A stretch of DNA of 64,000 nt from Eggerthellaceae bacterium UBA3686 (GCA_002371495.1 DFIX01000046.1:26494-90493); one strand, 5' to 3'; positions 25,707 to 35,135 are shown, counted from the first letter of the stretch. Program-made: numbers and translations. Notes: generated by a model not told the origin, from the letters alone.

Positions 25707-26175
25707 ACTTATGATACGGCTCGCCGCGCGAAATCTTACAAGCACGGTAGAGCTGCTCGAGCAGAACAACGCGGGCGAGGTTGTGCGGAAGCGTTATGGG
25801 TCCGAACGACAACGTCTCATCAGCCCGAGCATGCACCTCCTGGCTCGTGCCGCACGAACCGCCGATGACGAAAACCAGATCGCTTTTGCCCGAGAGCCCG
25901 AGGTTGTCGATTCGCTTCGAAAGCGATTCGCTCGAACGCTCTTTGCCATCGATAGCCAGAAGAACCACGTGCGAACGATCGGGAATCGCTTTGCATATCG
26001 CCGCACCTTCGCGCTCGACCGCGGCAGCATCGCCACCCGCTTTGGCGGGATCGACGTCGGGAACTTCGACGATGGACGTTTTGGCATAAGGCTGCAGGCG
26101 TTTGAGATATTCGCCGCATGCCTCGGTCCAAAAGCGCTCTTTCAGCTTTCCAACTGCAACGACCGTGAAACGCAC
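25705..26175 (-). CDS. rlmH: 23S rRNA (pseudouridine1915-N3)-methyltransferase
   Basis: A 156-residue SPOUT methyltransferase of full family length. Diagnostic segments are VVAVGKLKERFW at the start, LVFVIGGSCGTSQEV (the SAM-binding knot), and LPHNLARVVLLEQLYRA plus GEPYHK at the C-terminus. Confidence 0.96.
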   Translation of the reverse strand: MRFTVVAVGKLKERFWTEACGEYLKRLQPYAKTSIVEVPDVDPAKAGGDAAAVEREGAAICKAIPDRSHVVLLAIDGKERSSESLSKRIDNLGLSGKSDLVFVIGGSCGTSQEVHARADETLSFGPITLPHNLARVVLLEQLYRACKISRGEPYHK

Positions 26176-26209
26176 AGGCTCTCCTTGCCGCTATCACCCA
26201 TACGAAAAC

Positions 26210-26228
26210 GGCCCCGCATTGCGGGGCC
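26210..26228 (-). terminator. Intrinsic terminator after the tRNA-Thr-associated element
   Basis: On the minus strand GGCCCCGC-AAT-GCGGGGCC is followed by GTTTTCG. Confidence 0.7.
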
Positions 26229-26238
26229 GATCTTTCGT

Positions 26239-26375
26239 GGAGCCAACGATCGGACTCCCGCGTCGGCTTCCAGCCGACGCTCAACCCCTTCGCGCTAAAG
26301 CGCTCCGGGCGTCGGCCTAAAAACAACGCACTGCGTTGTTTTCTTAACGGCCTCCCACCTCACGGTTCTCGTCCT
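26239..26375 (-). repeat. tRNA-associated palindromic element, copy C (tRNA-Thr)
   Basis: On the minus strand, after tRNA-Thr and its terminator, come a degenerate inverse T-arm (GGACGAGAACCG), the hairpin AAAACAACGC-AGT-GCGTTGTTTT nested in GGCC/GGCC, a second hairpin GCGTCGGC/GCCGACGC, and finally GAGTCCGATCGTTGGCTCCA, a copy of the tRNA-Thr 3' end with one mismatch. Same architecture as the copies at 40023 and 48362. Confidence 0.75.
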
Positions 26376-26398
26376 ACAGATGCCAAACCGATACCAAA

Positions 26399-26425
26399 CA
26401 GGCCAGGTGACGTTCACCTGGCCTG
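26399..26425 (-). terminator. Intrinsic terminator of tRNA-Thr
   Basis: CAGGCCAGGTGA and TCACCTGGCCTG form a 12-bp perfect stem, followed on the minus strand by TTTGG. Confidence 0.7.
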
Positions 26426-26433
26426 CCAACTTG

Positions 26434-26509
26434 TGGAGCCAACGACCGGACTCGAACCGGTGACCTGCGCATTACGAGTGCGCTGCTCTACCAACTGAGC
26501 CACGTTGGC
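26434..26509 (-). tRNA. tRNA-Thr (CGT)
   Basis: A 76-base cloverleaf with encoded CCA: acceptor GCCAACG/CGTTGGC, anticodon loop CTCGTAA, T-loop GTTCGAGTC. Its 3' end is copied at 26239-26258. Confidence 0.95.
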
Positions 26510-27169
26510 AACAGCACTTTTTCAAGTGCGGCTATGCATTATATATAAGTTGCGCCGCATTCGCAATGCGAAGATTCGCCCCCGCAAAACTCCACACTCC
26601 ACGCACTTCAGATTGACGCCCATCGACCTGCAGCGATTCTTTGGCCGAAAATGCACCCTGTTGCACGCTCTGGTTGCACCCCGTCAGGATGCGTGCGTCG
26701 GTCGGTTGCCTTAGAGTGACAGCACCCCCAAATTCATACGATTCAGAAGCAAGAGGAACCGCTCGGTCAGCGATTTTAGGCAATTCCTGCAAAAAAAGAG
26801 CTTAAGATGGCGAACGCGGGTGCCTTCGAAGGCGAAATCCCGCGCAGCGAAATCAGGCGACCAGGCACTATGCAATTATCCAGAAGCGGGCGGCCCATCG
26901 TGCGCCGTCGCATTCGCCATCTTAAGCTCTTTTTTGCAGGTTTTCGGGAAAATGCATGACCGAGCCTCAGTGCTACCTTTGCGACCGCGCGCAATTCTCG
27001 CCAACACGACGCAGCGTTCACGCAAACGCGTTCATTTTGGGGTTAGCGGCTCCTAATATTTGGACACTATCTGGTGTTTACGTCGGCGTTAGCGGATTGA
27101 TGTACAATACAAAAGATTATATGCACGAGAAAAACGACCCGTTAAACGCAGCAGACAAAAGGAGTACCG
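26510..27169. other. 660-bp intergenic region
   Basis: Between tRNA-Thr and the FHA operon. Besides the 154-bp inverted-repeat element, the only signal is a promoter-like TACAAT at 27103-27108 and the ribosome binding site AAAAGGAG at 27157. I see no gene in it. Confidence 0.5.
26787..26940. repeat. 154-bp element with 28-bp terminal inverted repeats
   Basis: CCTGCAAAAAAAGAG-CTTAAGATGGCGAA (26787-26815) matches the inverse of 26913-26940 in 28 of 29 positions. The interior has no open frame of note. It looks like a MITE or other non-autonomous element. Confidence 0.7.
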
Positions 27170-28294
27170 ATGGGCATATTCTCGAGGTTCGAAGGCAAGA
27201 TGGAAGACACCGTCGAAGGTGCCGCCGCAAAAATGTCGAAGGCTCCAATTTCGCCTGTCCAAATCGCAAAAAAAGCCGAGAAGCAAATGCGCCGCGAAAT
27301 CATGGTAGGCGCCGGAAAGCAATACGCGCCCACGCTCTACACTGTACTCGTGAACCCCGAGGACGACGCGCGCATGGTCGGTTACTACCCAACGCTGGCG
27401 GGCGAAACCGAAACGTACCTCGAAGCCAAAGCAAACCAGGAAGGCCTGGTCATGGACGGTCATCCGCTCGTCCGCTTCATCGTTGACGGGTCGCTGAAGC
27501 ACGGCAAGTTCGACATTATCGCCGAAACCGTGGCTGCGCCCATCGTCGCCCAGCTACGAGACGAAGAGATGGAACGCTACGGCATAAAGCCGCGCCGCGC
27601 GCAGCAGCCCATGCAGCAGCAGCCCGTGCAGCAAGCGCAAAACAGCTATGGCTACGACGCGTATTACCAGCAGCCGCAGCCGGCTCCCGAGCAAGTTCCG
27701 CACAAAAAGCCGCCTCTGCCCTACGTGCCCGAAGAAGAAATCGACCGCTCGATTGATTACGGCGAGTACACCTTCAACAGCGAAGACTTCGAAGACTACC
27801 GCACGAAGGTCGAAGAAGACGACCTTTCCGGAACGCCGGCCCCCTATGGCGACGGTGCCGCCATCGCCGTCGACGCAGGTGTTGCGGTGCAGGCGCAAGC
27901 CGCCCAACCGCAGGTCCAACAAGGCGCAGTTGCTGCACAACCTGTTCAGCCCGCTAATACCGTCGCATTTGCGGCGGGTGCCAACGGGGGCGCCCCCAAC
28001 CAGCATGCGGTGCGCGCACGCCTGGTCGACACGACCTACCAACGAGTTTTCGACCTCGCCGGCACCCATATGACCCTGGGACGCGAATCGGGCAACGACA
28101 TCGTGGTGCAAGACATCAATGCAAGCCGCCGACATGCCGAGCTGCAGCTGAACAGCCGCGGGATCTGGGTCATCACCGATCTTGGCTCGATGAACGGCAC
28201 GCGCGTCAACGGCGTATCGGTTGCATCGCAACCGCTTTACCCCGGCGACATCATCACCATCGGCAAAACCGAGTACCAGTTCGCACTGGTCTAG
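27170..28294 (+). CDS. fhaA: FhaA-like protein, DUF3662 plus FHA domain
   Basis: A 374-residue protein. Residues 1-125 are the DUF3662 domain of actinobacterial FhaA (ending LRDEEMERYGIKPRR). A long Gln/Pro/Ala-rich linker follows to about residue 285. The FHA phosphothreonine-binding domain is at the C-terminus (MTLGRESGNDIVV, SRRHAEL, GSMNGTRVNG). It opens the signalling operon. In mycobacteria the homologue binds phosphorylated MviN; that partner is assumed, not seen. Confidence 0.92.
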   Translation: MGIFSRFEGKMEDTVEGAAAKMSKAPISPVQIAKKAEKQMRREIMVGAGKQYAPTLYTVLVNPEDDARMVGYYPTLAGETETYLEAKANQEGLVMDGHPLVRFIVDGSLKHGKFDIIAETVAAPIVAQLRDEEMERYGIKPRRAQQPMQQQPVQQAQNSYGYDAYYQQPQPAPEQVPHKKPPLPYVPEEEIDRSIDYGEYTFNSEDFEDYRTKVEEDDLSGTPAPYGDGAAIAVDAGVAVQAQAAQPQVQQGAVAAQPVQPANTVAFAAGANGGAPNQHAVRARLVDTTYQRVFDLAGTHMTLGRESGNDIVVQDINASRRHAELQLNSRGIWVITDLGSMNGTRVNGVSVASQPLYPGDIITIGKTEYQFALV

Positions 28295-28348
28295 CATCAT
28301 CTGCGCCCGGCAAGCGCCGGGCCAGCCTGTTTCTCACTGGAGGCATTC

Positions 28349-28762
28349 GTGATCGACGTCGTTTTGCTCATAGGGCGACTTCTGTTCGTAGCGTTACTGT
28401 ACCTGTTCCTGTTCGCGATTATGCGGACGGGAATCGGGCTCGTGCGCGGCCAGAACAAGAAGGAGCGCATCTGGAACCTCTCGGTCGAGAAGGGGCCCAA
28501 AGAGCTGCGCGGCGTCACCATCGCAGTGCGCGGCCCGGTTATCGTGGGTCGGTCCCCCTCGGCCGACATAGTCATAGGCGCCGGGTACGTATCAGCGCGC
28601 CACGCGCGATTCTCGCTGATGGGCCAGAACCTGTTTGTCGAAGACCTGGGGTCAACGAACGGAACCGCTGTCAACGGGCAGCCGATCTCTGACCCGGTTG
28701 CCCTGAACGAAAACGACATCGTCACTGTCGGCGATGTCTCAATTCGGATAAGGCGCAGCTAA
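28349..28762 (+). CDS. fhaB: FhaB-like membrane-anchored FHA protein
   Basis: A 137-residue protein with one N-terminal membrane segment (residues 3-26) and a complete FHA domain (VIVGRSPSADIVI, SARHARF, GSTNGTAVNG). The GTG start at 28349 follows CTGGAGG. Its stop codon abuts the phosphatase start. In the family it is a substrate and scaffold of PknB and binds the SEDS/PBP machinery. Confidence 0.92.
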   Translation: MIDVVLLIGRLLFVALLYLFLFAIMRTGIGLVRGQNKKERIWNLSVEKGPKELRGVTIAVRGPVIVGRSPSADIVIGAGYVSARHARFSLMGQNLFVEDLGSTNGTAVNGQPISDPVALNENDIVTVGDVSIRIRRS

Positions 28763-30019
28763 ATGGCCCGCAACAACACTCACCATACGACACCCCGCGT
28801 CCGAGAAGGTGCGGTAACCTCTTTCGGCAGCCGCACCGACGTCGGATGCGTGCGCGAGCAGAACGAAGATTCGCTCATCGTGAACCCTCCCCTGTTCGTC
28901 GTCGCCGACGGCATGGGCGGCCATGCGGCAGGCGAAGTCGCTTCTGAAATCGCCGTTCGCACTATCGAGGAATGTGCACCTGACCGCCCCGACGCCGAAG
29001 CGCTCGGGCGCGCTGTAGAGCAGGCCAACCGCGACATCATCGCGGCAGCGCTCGCGGGTGAGGGCCGCGAGGGCATGGGCACGACGTGCACGGCGGCAAT
29101 GCTCGAGGGCAATCAGCTCGTCATAGCGCAAGTCGGCGACTCGCGCGCCTACCTATTGCACGACCGCGTACTCACCCAGCTGACGCGCGACCACAGCCTC
29201 ATGGCCAACCTCATCGAGGCGGGGCAGATTACGCCCGACGAGGCTCGCGTACACCCAAACCGCTCGGTCATCACGCGAGCGCTCGGCAACGACCCCGCAA
29301 CGACCCCCGACCTCTACGAGATCAACGTCGAAGACGGAGACCGGTTGCTCCTCTGCTCGGACGGCCTGTCATCGATGCTCGAAGACGACGAGGTGCAAGC
29401 CGTCATGAACCGCATCGATGACCCGCAGCAATGCGCGAGCATGCTGGTCAACGGGGCCCTTGCCGCAGGCGGGCTCGACAACGTCACGGTAATCATCGCC
29501 AACGTCGAAGGGTCCCGACGCAAAGCCCATCGCAAGCTTGCCGCAAGAACCAAGCTCACGGCTTTTTTCATCATGATTCTTCTGGCATTTTGCATCGGAG
29601 GCGCTGCTTGGGGCGGATCCGCCTACCTGCACCATACCGCCTACCTCGCCGAATCGGACCAGGGCACGGTCGCCGTATATCGGGGCGCACCCGGCGAAGT
29701 GCTCGGATTCTCGTATTCCGAGCTTGTGGAAGACAGCGGCGTATCCGTCGACGACCTCCCCCCGAGCGCACAGCAGAGCATCCGCTCCGATAAGGGCATG
29801 CGCCTGAGCAGCGTCGAGGAGGCCCAAGAGCTCGTCGCAACTTACCAGCACGAAATTGACGAGCGCAAGAAGGCTGACGCAGCAGCCAGCGCCGCGGCTG
29901 CGGCCAGCGCCGCCGCGAACTCCGCAAGCGCAGACGCGCAAGCCGTCGCTCAGCCGGCGGCTGACGACGACTCGTCAGCCGCAACCTCCGCAACCTCCCA
30001 GAACGGGGGGCAGGACTGA
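28763..30019 (+). CDS. pstP: PP2C-type serine/threonine phosphatase
   Basis: A 418-residue phosphatase. Motifs are DVGCVREQNEDS, VVADGMGGHAAGE, GTTCTAAML, QVGDSRAYL, LLLCSDGLSSML and LDNVTVIIA, so the metal-binding Asp residues are in place. A membrane segment (residues about 268-290) and an Ala/Ser-rich tail follow. It reverses PknB phosphorylation in this operon type. Its TGA overlaps the next ATG by one base. Confidence 0.94.
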   Translation: MARNNTHHTTPRVREGAVTSFGSRTDVGCVREQNEDSLIVNPPLFVVADGMGGHAAGEVASEIAVRTIEECAPDRPDAEALGRAVEQANRDIIAAALAGEGREGMGTTCTAAMLEGNQLVIAQVGDSRAYLLHDRVLTQLTRDHSLMANLIEAGQITPDEARVHPNRSVITRALGNDPATTPDLYEINVEDGDRLLLCSDGLSSMLEDDEVQAVMNRIDDPQQCASMLVNGALAAGGLDNVTVIIANVEGSRRKAHRKLAARTKLTAFFIMILLAFCIGGAAWGGSAYLHHTAYLAESDQGTVAVYRGAPGEVLGFSYSELVEDSGVSVDDLPPSAQQSIRSDKGMRLSSVEEAQELVATYQHEIDERKKADAAASAAAAASAAANSASADAQAVAQPAADDDSSAATSATSQNGGQD

Positions 30020-32793
30020 TGACGCGACGCAACATAGAGCTCGTCTTGCTGTGCGTGGCGGCGCCAATCGTCATCCTTCTGTTTGCGATGCTGGCGCTTA
30101 ACCGCGGCCAGCAGCTCGGCCTAGCAACGCTCGGCGTGCCCATCGGGCTATTTGCAGCCTTCATCATCGCGCATATTGCTACAAGGTTCCTGGCCCCCGA
30201 CGCTGACCCCGCCATTTTGCCCATCGTGTTTGCGCTTTCGGGCATCGGCATCGGATTTGTCACGCGTTTGGCGCCGAGCCTCGCCGTCAACCAGGTCATC
30301 TGGCTTTTCATAAGCGTAGCCGCCATGGTGGTGACGCTGGCGCTCTCGCGCAAGCTCGACCATTTGGCCAACTACAAGTACACGCTCATGCTCTTCGGCT
30401 TCGCGCTGTTGCTCTCGCCGCTGCTGCCCGTCGTGGGTACCGAGCATTACGGCAGCCGCATCTGGTTGACGCTCGGGCCGTTCTCATTCCAGCCTGGCGA
30501 ACTGGCGAAAATCGTCGTCGTCCTTGCCGTCAGCGGCTACCTGGCGGCCAATCGAGAAATGCTCTCGGTCTTCACCTGGCGCATCGGCCCCTTCAAGCTT
30601 CCCGACGTGCGGACGCTCCTGCCGCTGCTCATCATGTGGGTCATCGCCCTGCTCATCGTCGCCTTCGAAAAGGACCTGGGCAGCGCACTCGTGTTCTTCT
30701 TCGTGTTCCTTGCCATCCTGTATGTGGCGACCGGCAAGAAATTCTACCTGATCGTAGGCTTTTTGCTGATGCTCGGCGGCATCTTGGGCGCCTACGCGCT
30801 GTTCGACCATGTGAAGGTCCGCGTCGCCAATTGGATCGACCCCTTCGCCGACCCGCAGGATGCCGGATACCAGATGGTTCAGGGCATCTATTCGATAGCA
30901 GACGGCGACCTGTTCGGCGTCGGCATCGGGCGCGGTCTGGCAGACCAGATTCCCTTCGTCGAAAGCGACTACATTTTCGCGGCCATCGCCGAAGAATGCG
31001 GCCTCTTGGGCGCAGCGGGCGTGCTTTTGCTGTACCTGTGCTTTGCCATCAGGGGCTATGTTACCGCCGCGCGTGCCAAGAGCGATTTCAGCTCGCTCGT
31101 TTCAGCCGGTCTGACTACCACCATCTGCCTGCAGGCGTTCATCATCGTGGGCGGCATCACACGGGTCATCCCCCTAACCGGCATCACCCTGCCCTTCATC
31201 AGCCAAGGCGGCTCGTCGCTGCTTTCGAGCTTCATCGCAGTCGGCTTGCTCCTGCGCTGCGGCGACGAAGGAACCGGCGTCGGGCGCGAAATGGTGAATG
31301 CATACGATGTCGCAAACTCCAACAGCGTGCTGGGGCGCGTGTCGCTCGGAAAACGCCTTACCGGCGGCATCATCATTCTCTCGGTAATGTTCGCCCTGCT
31401 CGTAGCCAATTTGACTCTGATCATGGTCGTGCAAGCCAAAGACTACCAGAACATGCCCGGCAACAATCACACCATCGCAAAGCAAGCCACTGTAAAACGA
31501 GGCAGCATCTCGACCTACGACGGCACCGTTCTGGCGGAAAGCGTCCTGGCTGACGACGGCACCTACGAGCGTACCTACCCCGCCGGCAATTTGGCATCGC
31601 AAGTCGTCGGCTACTACTCGAACAGATACGGCATGAGCGGCATCGAGGCGACCTACAACGACACGCTGACTGGCGAGCAGAACTACGCCACCTGGCTCGA
31701 CGTGCTCAACGCCCAGGCGGGCATAACCCAACCGGGCAACGACGTCGTGCTGACGCTTGACACCGCCATACAGCAGGCTGCCCAGGAGGCGCTCAACGGC
31801 TACACCGGCGCCTGCGTGGTCATCGACCCCAAGTCCGGAGCAATTCTAGGCATGGCTTCGGCGCCCACCTATAGCGCATCCGATTTCGAGAAGGTGCTCG
31901 ACGCCGCGGCGAACGGCGAGGAAACAACCTCGTTGCTCAACCGGGCCACGCAGTCGCCGTATCCGCCGGGTTCGACGTTCAAGATGGTCACGCTCGCAAC
32001 CGCCCTCGAAAACAACGTCGCCGACGAGAACACGATTTACGACTCGCCCGGCGAGATGGAAATCGGCGGCGGCGAAGTAACGAACTTCAACGAGAACTCG
32101 CTTGGCAACGCGACCCTCGAAACTGCCACGATTTACTCCTCGAACACCGCGTTCGCGCAGCTCGGCGTAGACATGGGCGCCAAGATGCTCGTAGAGGGCG
32201 CCGACAAGTTCGGATTCGATACGCAGCTGTCGTTCGATTTGCCGCTCGCCGAGTCGGTTATGACCGACCCCGAGACCATGACTACGTGGGAAACCGCCTG
32301 GGCCGCTGCCGGCCAGCCTGTGAACAGCTACAACGACGACCGCCAGATCGGTCCGTCTGCCACGGTGCTGCAGATGGCAATGGTCGGCTGCGCCATCGCC
32401 AACGATGGCACGATCATGCACCCCTATTTGGTCGAGGGTATCTACAGCGGCAACGGCCAGCGCAGCTTCAGCGCCACGCGGTCGCCGTTCCAACAAGCCA
32501 TCAGCAAGAAAACGGCCGACCGGGTCACCAAGGTGCTCGAAGAGGTCGTCAGCAGCGGCACGGGCATCAACGCCCAGGTCGACGGCGTTTCGGTTGCCGG
32601 CAAGACTGGCACCGCCGAAACGGGCAAGCCTGCAGATGATAGCTGGTTCGTCGGATTCGCCCCCGCCGATGACCCGCAAGTCGTGGTTGCTATCGTGCTG
32701 GAGCAAGCGGTCCAGAACGAATACGACGACAACGCCGCACTTAAATCAAGAAACGTTTTGCAAACCGCACTACAAATCAAGGGGGTTTTGTAG
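30019..32793 (+). CDS. SEDS transglycosylase fused to class B penicillin-binding protein
   Basis: One 924-residue frame joins two proteins that are separate (rodA and pbpA) in most actinobacteria. Residues about 1-430 are a polytopic SEDS polymerase (LNRGQQLGLATLG; TLGPFSFQPGELAKI; FVESDYIFAAIAEECG). After a further membrane segment (about 445-470) comes a short-stalk PBP with SxxK in PPGSTFK (about 650), SxN in YSSNTAF (about 706) and KTG in GKTGTAE (about 862). Glycan polymerisation and cross-linking are thus locked 1:1. No frameshift is visible at the junction. Confidence 0.95.
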   Translation: MTRRNIELVLLCVAAPIVILLFAMLALNRGQQLGLATLGVPIGLFAAFIIAHIATRFLAPDADPAILPIVFALSGIGIGFVTRLAPSLAVNQVIWLFISVAAMVVTLALSRKLDHLANYKYTLMLFGFALLLSPLLPVVGTEHYGSRIWLTLGPFSFQPGELAKIVVVLAVSGYLAANREMLSVFTWRIGPFKLPDVRTLLPLLIMWVIALLIVAFEKDLGSALVFFFVFLAILYVATGKKFYLIVGFLLMLGGILGAYALFDHVKVRVANWIDPFADPQDAGYQMVQGIYSIADGDLFGVGIGRGLADQIPFVESDYIFAAIAEECGLLGAAGVLLLYLCFAIRGYVTAARAKSDFSSLVSAGLTTTICLQAFIIVGGITRVIPLTGITLPFISQGGSSLLSSFIAVGLLLRCGDEGTGVGREMVNAYDVANSNSVLGRVSLGKRLTGGIIILSVMFALLVANLTLIMVVQAKDYQNMPGNNHTIAKQATVKRGSISTYDGTVLAESVLADDGTYERTYPAGNLASQVVGYYSNRYGMSGIEATYNDTLTGEQNYATWLDVLNAQAGITQPGNDVVLTLDTAIQQAAQEALNGYTGACVVIDPKSGAILGMASAPTYSASDFEKVLDAAANGEETTSLLNRATQSPYPPGSTFKMVTLATALENNVADENTIYDSPGEMEIGGGEVTNFNENSLGNATLETATIYSSNTAFAQLGVDMGAKMLVEGADKFGFDTQLSFDLPLAESVMTDPETMTTWETAWAAAGQPVNSYNDDRQIGPSATVLQMAMVGCAIANDGTIMHPYLVEGIYSGNGQRSFSATRSPFQQAISKKTADRVTKVLEEVVSSGTGINAQVDGVSVAGKTGTAETGKPADDSWFVGFAPADDPQVVVAIVLEQAVQNEYDDNAALKSRNVLQTALQIKGVL

Positions 32794-32867
32794 GATGATG
32801 TACGGTAATGATTCGTGTGACCAAAACACCCTTTCAACACGAGCACGAAGCATGAAGGAGAACTAAC

Positions 32868-34964
32868 GTGGCAGGGACTATGACTGGCCGGTTGCTCAAC
32901 AACCGGTATCTGGTTGGCGAGCGCATTGGCATCGGCGGAATGGCCGAAGTCTACCAAGGTCAAGACAATGTTTTGGGGCGCACTGTTGCCGTAAAGGTCA
33001 TGTTGCCTCAGTACGCCGAGGACGCCAACTTCACCGCGCGATTCAGGCAGGAAGCCGCTTCGGCCGCCAATTTGCAAAGCCCTTATATCGTTAACGTGTA
33101 CGACTGGGGCCAAGATGCCGACACGTCGTTCATCGTCATGGAATATGTGCGCGGCTCCGACCTGAAGACCGCCATCAACCAGCGCGGCGCCATCAACCAG
33201 CGCAAAGTCGCCGAAATCGGATCGCAGGTCTGCCAAGCTCTCTCGGTGGCGCATGGCCTCGACATCGTGCATCGCGACATCAAGCCGCAAAACATCATGG
33301 TCCAACCAGACGGCAACGTGAAGGTCATGGACTTCGGCATCGCACGCGCCAAGAACTCGGTTATGGCCAAGACGTCGGCGGTACTCGGTACGGCACATTA
33401 CATCTCGCCCGAACAGGCGCAAGGCAAGGACCTTACGGCCGCAAGCGACATCTATTCGCTCGGCGTCGTCCTGTACGAAGCAGCCACGGGCAAGTTGCCC
33501 TTCGACGGCCCCGACGCTGTGAGCGTCGCGCTCAAGCAGGTCAGCGAGCAACCCGCTCCGCCGCGCGAGGTCAACCCCGACCTCGACCCCAACCTCGAGG
33601 CCATCATCATGAAGGCCATGAGCAAGAACCCGCTCGATCGTTTTGCCACGGCGCGCGATATGCGCCACGCGCTGAACGACTACCTCGCCGGCCGGCCCGT
33701 CAATATCGGCGGATTCAGCGGCGAGCAAACCGCTCTCATGACCGAGGCGATCGCCGACCCGAACGCGCGCGTTTACCAAACCGACAAGACATCCGTCATG
33801 ACCGCGCCCAACATCGAGGCTGTCCACCAAGGTGCCGCAGGAGGGGGCCGCGTAGCTCCCGTAAAGGCCACGACGCGCAAGCGCAAGGGCCGTGGCGTCC
33901 TCATCTTCTTCGGAATCCTTTTGGCCGTCGCCGCAATCGCCGGCCTCTCGTATGCGCTACTCGGCAACGGCGGCAATCCCATTGCCCAGGGCGTCGAAGT
34001 CCCCGACGTAACGGGCAAGACACTGACCGAGGCGACCTCCACACTGACCGAAGCCGGCTTCAAGGTGGGCGAACCTGAATACGTCTACAGCGATACAGTC
34101 GAGAAAGACCTGGTCACAGGTCAATCGCCGCGCGCTGGTACAACGCAGGAAGAAGGCACCGAGGTGCTGCTGACCGTCTCGCAAGGCATCGAGCAGGTCG
34201 AAGTTCCGGACCTTTCCGGAATGAACGCCAACGATGCGCGCGCCGCGCTTCAGCGCGCAGGGCTGAAGTACGAAGCGGGCGCCGCCGAGCACTCCGATAC
34301 CGTCAAGGAAAACCGCGTCCTGCGCCAATCCCCCGCCGCAGGCGAAAAGGTCGAGAAAGGCTCGACCGTGACGTATTACCTGTCTGCGGGTGTCGAGACC
34401 ATATCGGTTCCCAATGTTGTAGGCGACTACGAAGACTCGGCTCGCACGACGCTTGAAGACGCCGGCTTCAAGGTCAAGGTCGAGTACGCGCCTAGCGAAA
34501 ACTACATCCAGGGCACGGTTGCCAGCCAATCGCCCACGAGCAACGAGAAAGCCAAGAACGGCGCGACCGTCAGGCTCACTGTCAGCACGGGCCCGTCTTA
34601 CTACGACGTATCCGCCTCTGCCGGCACAGGCGGATCGGTATCGCCCGAATACGTAGCTGTCGAAGAAGGTGGGTCGGTCAGCTTCACCATCACGCCCAAA
34701 GATGGCTACCGCGTATCAAGCGTCACCGACTCGAACGGCAACTCGTACGGGTCCACAACCGCCGTGACCATCAGCAACATCATGGGCAGCGTCAGCCTGT
34801 CGGTCTCGTTCGAGAAGGATCCCGACGCACAGACTGCCAGCGACACCGCATCATCTTCGTCTGCAAGCTCGGCTGCCTCGAGCACGACCGACACGACGAC
34901 CGACAAAACCGATGTTGACACCGCCGACGAGAACGGCAACGACACGGTCGAAGTCGAAGGTTAG
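32868..34964 (+). CDS. pknB: PASTA-domain serine/threonine kinase PknB
   Basis: A 698-residue receptor kinase: Gly-loop GIGGMAEVY, Lys in VAVKVM, HRDIKPQN catalytic loop, DFG as MDFGIAR, one membrane segment (about 344-365) and three extracellular PASTA repeats (each opening VPDVTG, VPDLSG or VPNVVG). A further domain (about 575-650, GTGGSVSPEYVAVEEGGSV) resembles InlB B-type repeats, and the tail is Ser/Thr-rich. GTG 32868 follows AAGGAG. PASTA domains sense muropeptides or lipid II in the family. A pknA gene is absent. Confidence 0.95.
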   Translation: MAGTMTGRLLNNRYLVGERIGIGGMAEVYQGQDNVLGRTVAVKVMLPQYAEDANFTARFRQEAASAANLQSPYIVNVYDWGQDADTSFIVMEYVRGSDLKTAINQRGAINQRKVAEIGSQVCQALSVAHGLDIVHRDIKPQNIMVQPDGNVKVMDFGIARAKNSVMAKTSAVLGTAHYISPEQAQGKDLTAASDIYSLGVVLYEAATGKLPFDGPDAVSVALKQVSEQPAPPREVNPDLDPNLEAIIMKAMSKNPLDRFATARDMRHALNDYLAGRPVNIGGFSGEQTALMTEAIADPNARVYQTDKTSVMTAPNIEAVHQGAAGGGRVAPVKATTRKRKGRGVLIFFGILLAVAAIAGLSYALLGNGGNPIAQGVEVPDVTGKTLTEATSTLTEAGFKVGEPEYVYSDTVEKDLVTGQSPRAGTTQEEGTEVLLTVSQGIEQVEVPDLSGMNANDARAALQRAGLKYEAGAAEHSDTVKENRVLRQSPAAGEKVEKGSTVTYYLSAGVETISVPNVVGDYEDSARTTLEDAGFKVKVEYAPSENYIQGTVASQSPTSNEKAKNGATVRLTVSTGPSYYDVSASAGTGGSVSPEYVAVEEGGSVSFTITPKDGYRVSSVTDSNGNSYGSTTAVTISNIMGSVSLSVSFEKDPDAQTASDTASSSSASSAASSTTDTTTDKTDVDTADENGNDTVEVEG

Positions 34965-35014
34965 CCTACTCGCACGGCAAGGGCCTGCCGTATTTGCTAC
35001 AATAGGCCCCACGC

Positions 35015-35090
35015 GCCCCCGTAGCTCAGGGGACAGAGCACCGCTCTCCTAAAGCGGGTGTCGGCCGTTCGAATCGGCCCGGGGGCGCCA
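35015..35090 (+). tRNA. tRNA-Arg (CCT)
   Basis: A 76-base cloverleaf with encoded CCA: acceptor GCCCCCG/CGGGGGC, anticodon loop CTCCTAA, T-loop GTTCGAATC. A degenerate copy of the 3' half lies at 36845-36885. Confidence 0.95.
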
Positions 35091-35096
35091 CGAAAA

Positions 35097-35134
35097 CGAA
35101 GCGGGCCCGGCGATTTCGTCGGGCACCGTTTTTT
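35097..35134 (+). terminator. Terminator of tRNA-Arg (CCT)
   Basis: GCCCGGCGA/TCGTCGGGC hairpin followed by a T7 run. Confidence 0.7.
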
Positions 35135-35135
35135 T

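Noticed and set aside
26532..26792. An 86-codon minus-strand frame between tRNA-Thr and the FHA operon
   Set aside because: No ribosome binding site, no recognisable motif, and it runs into the inverted-repeat element.
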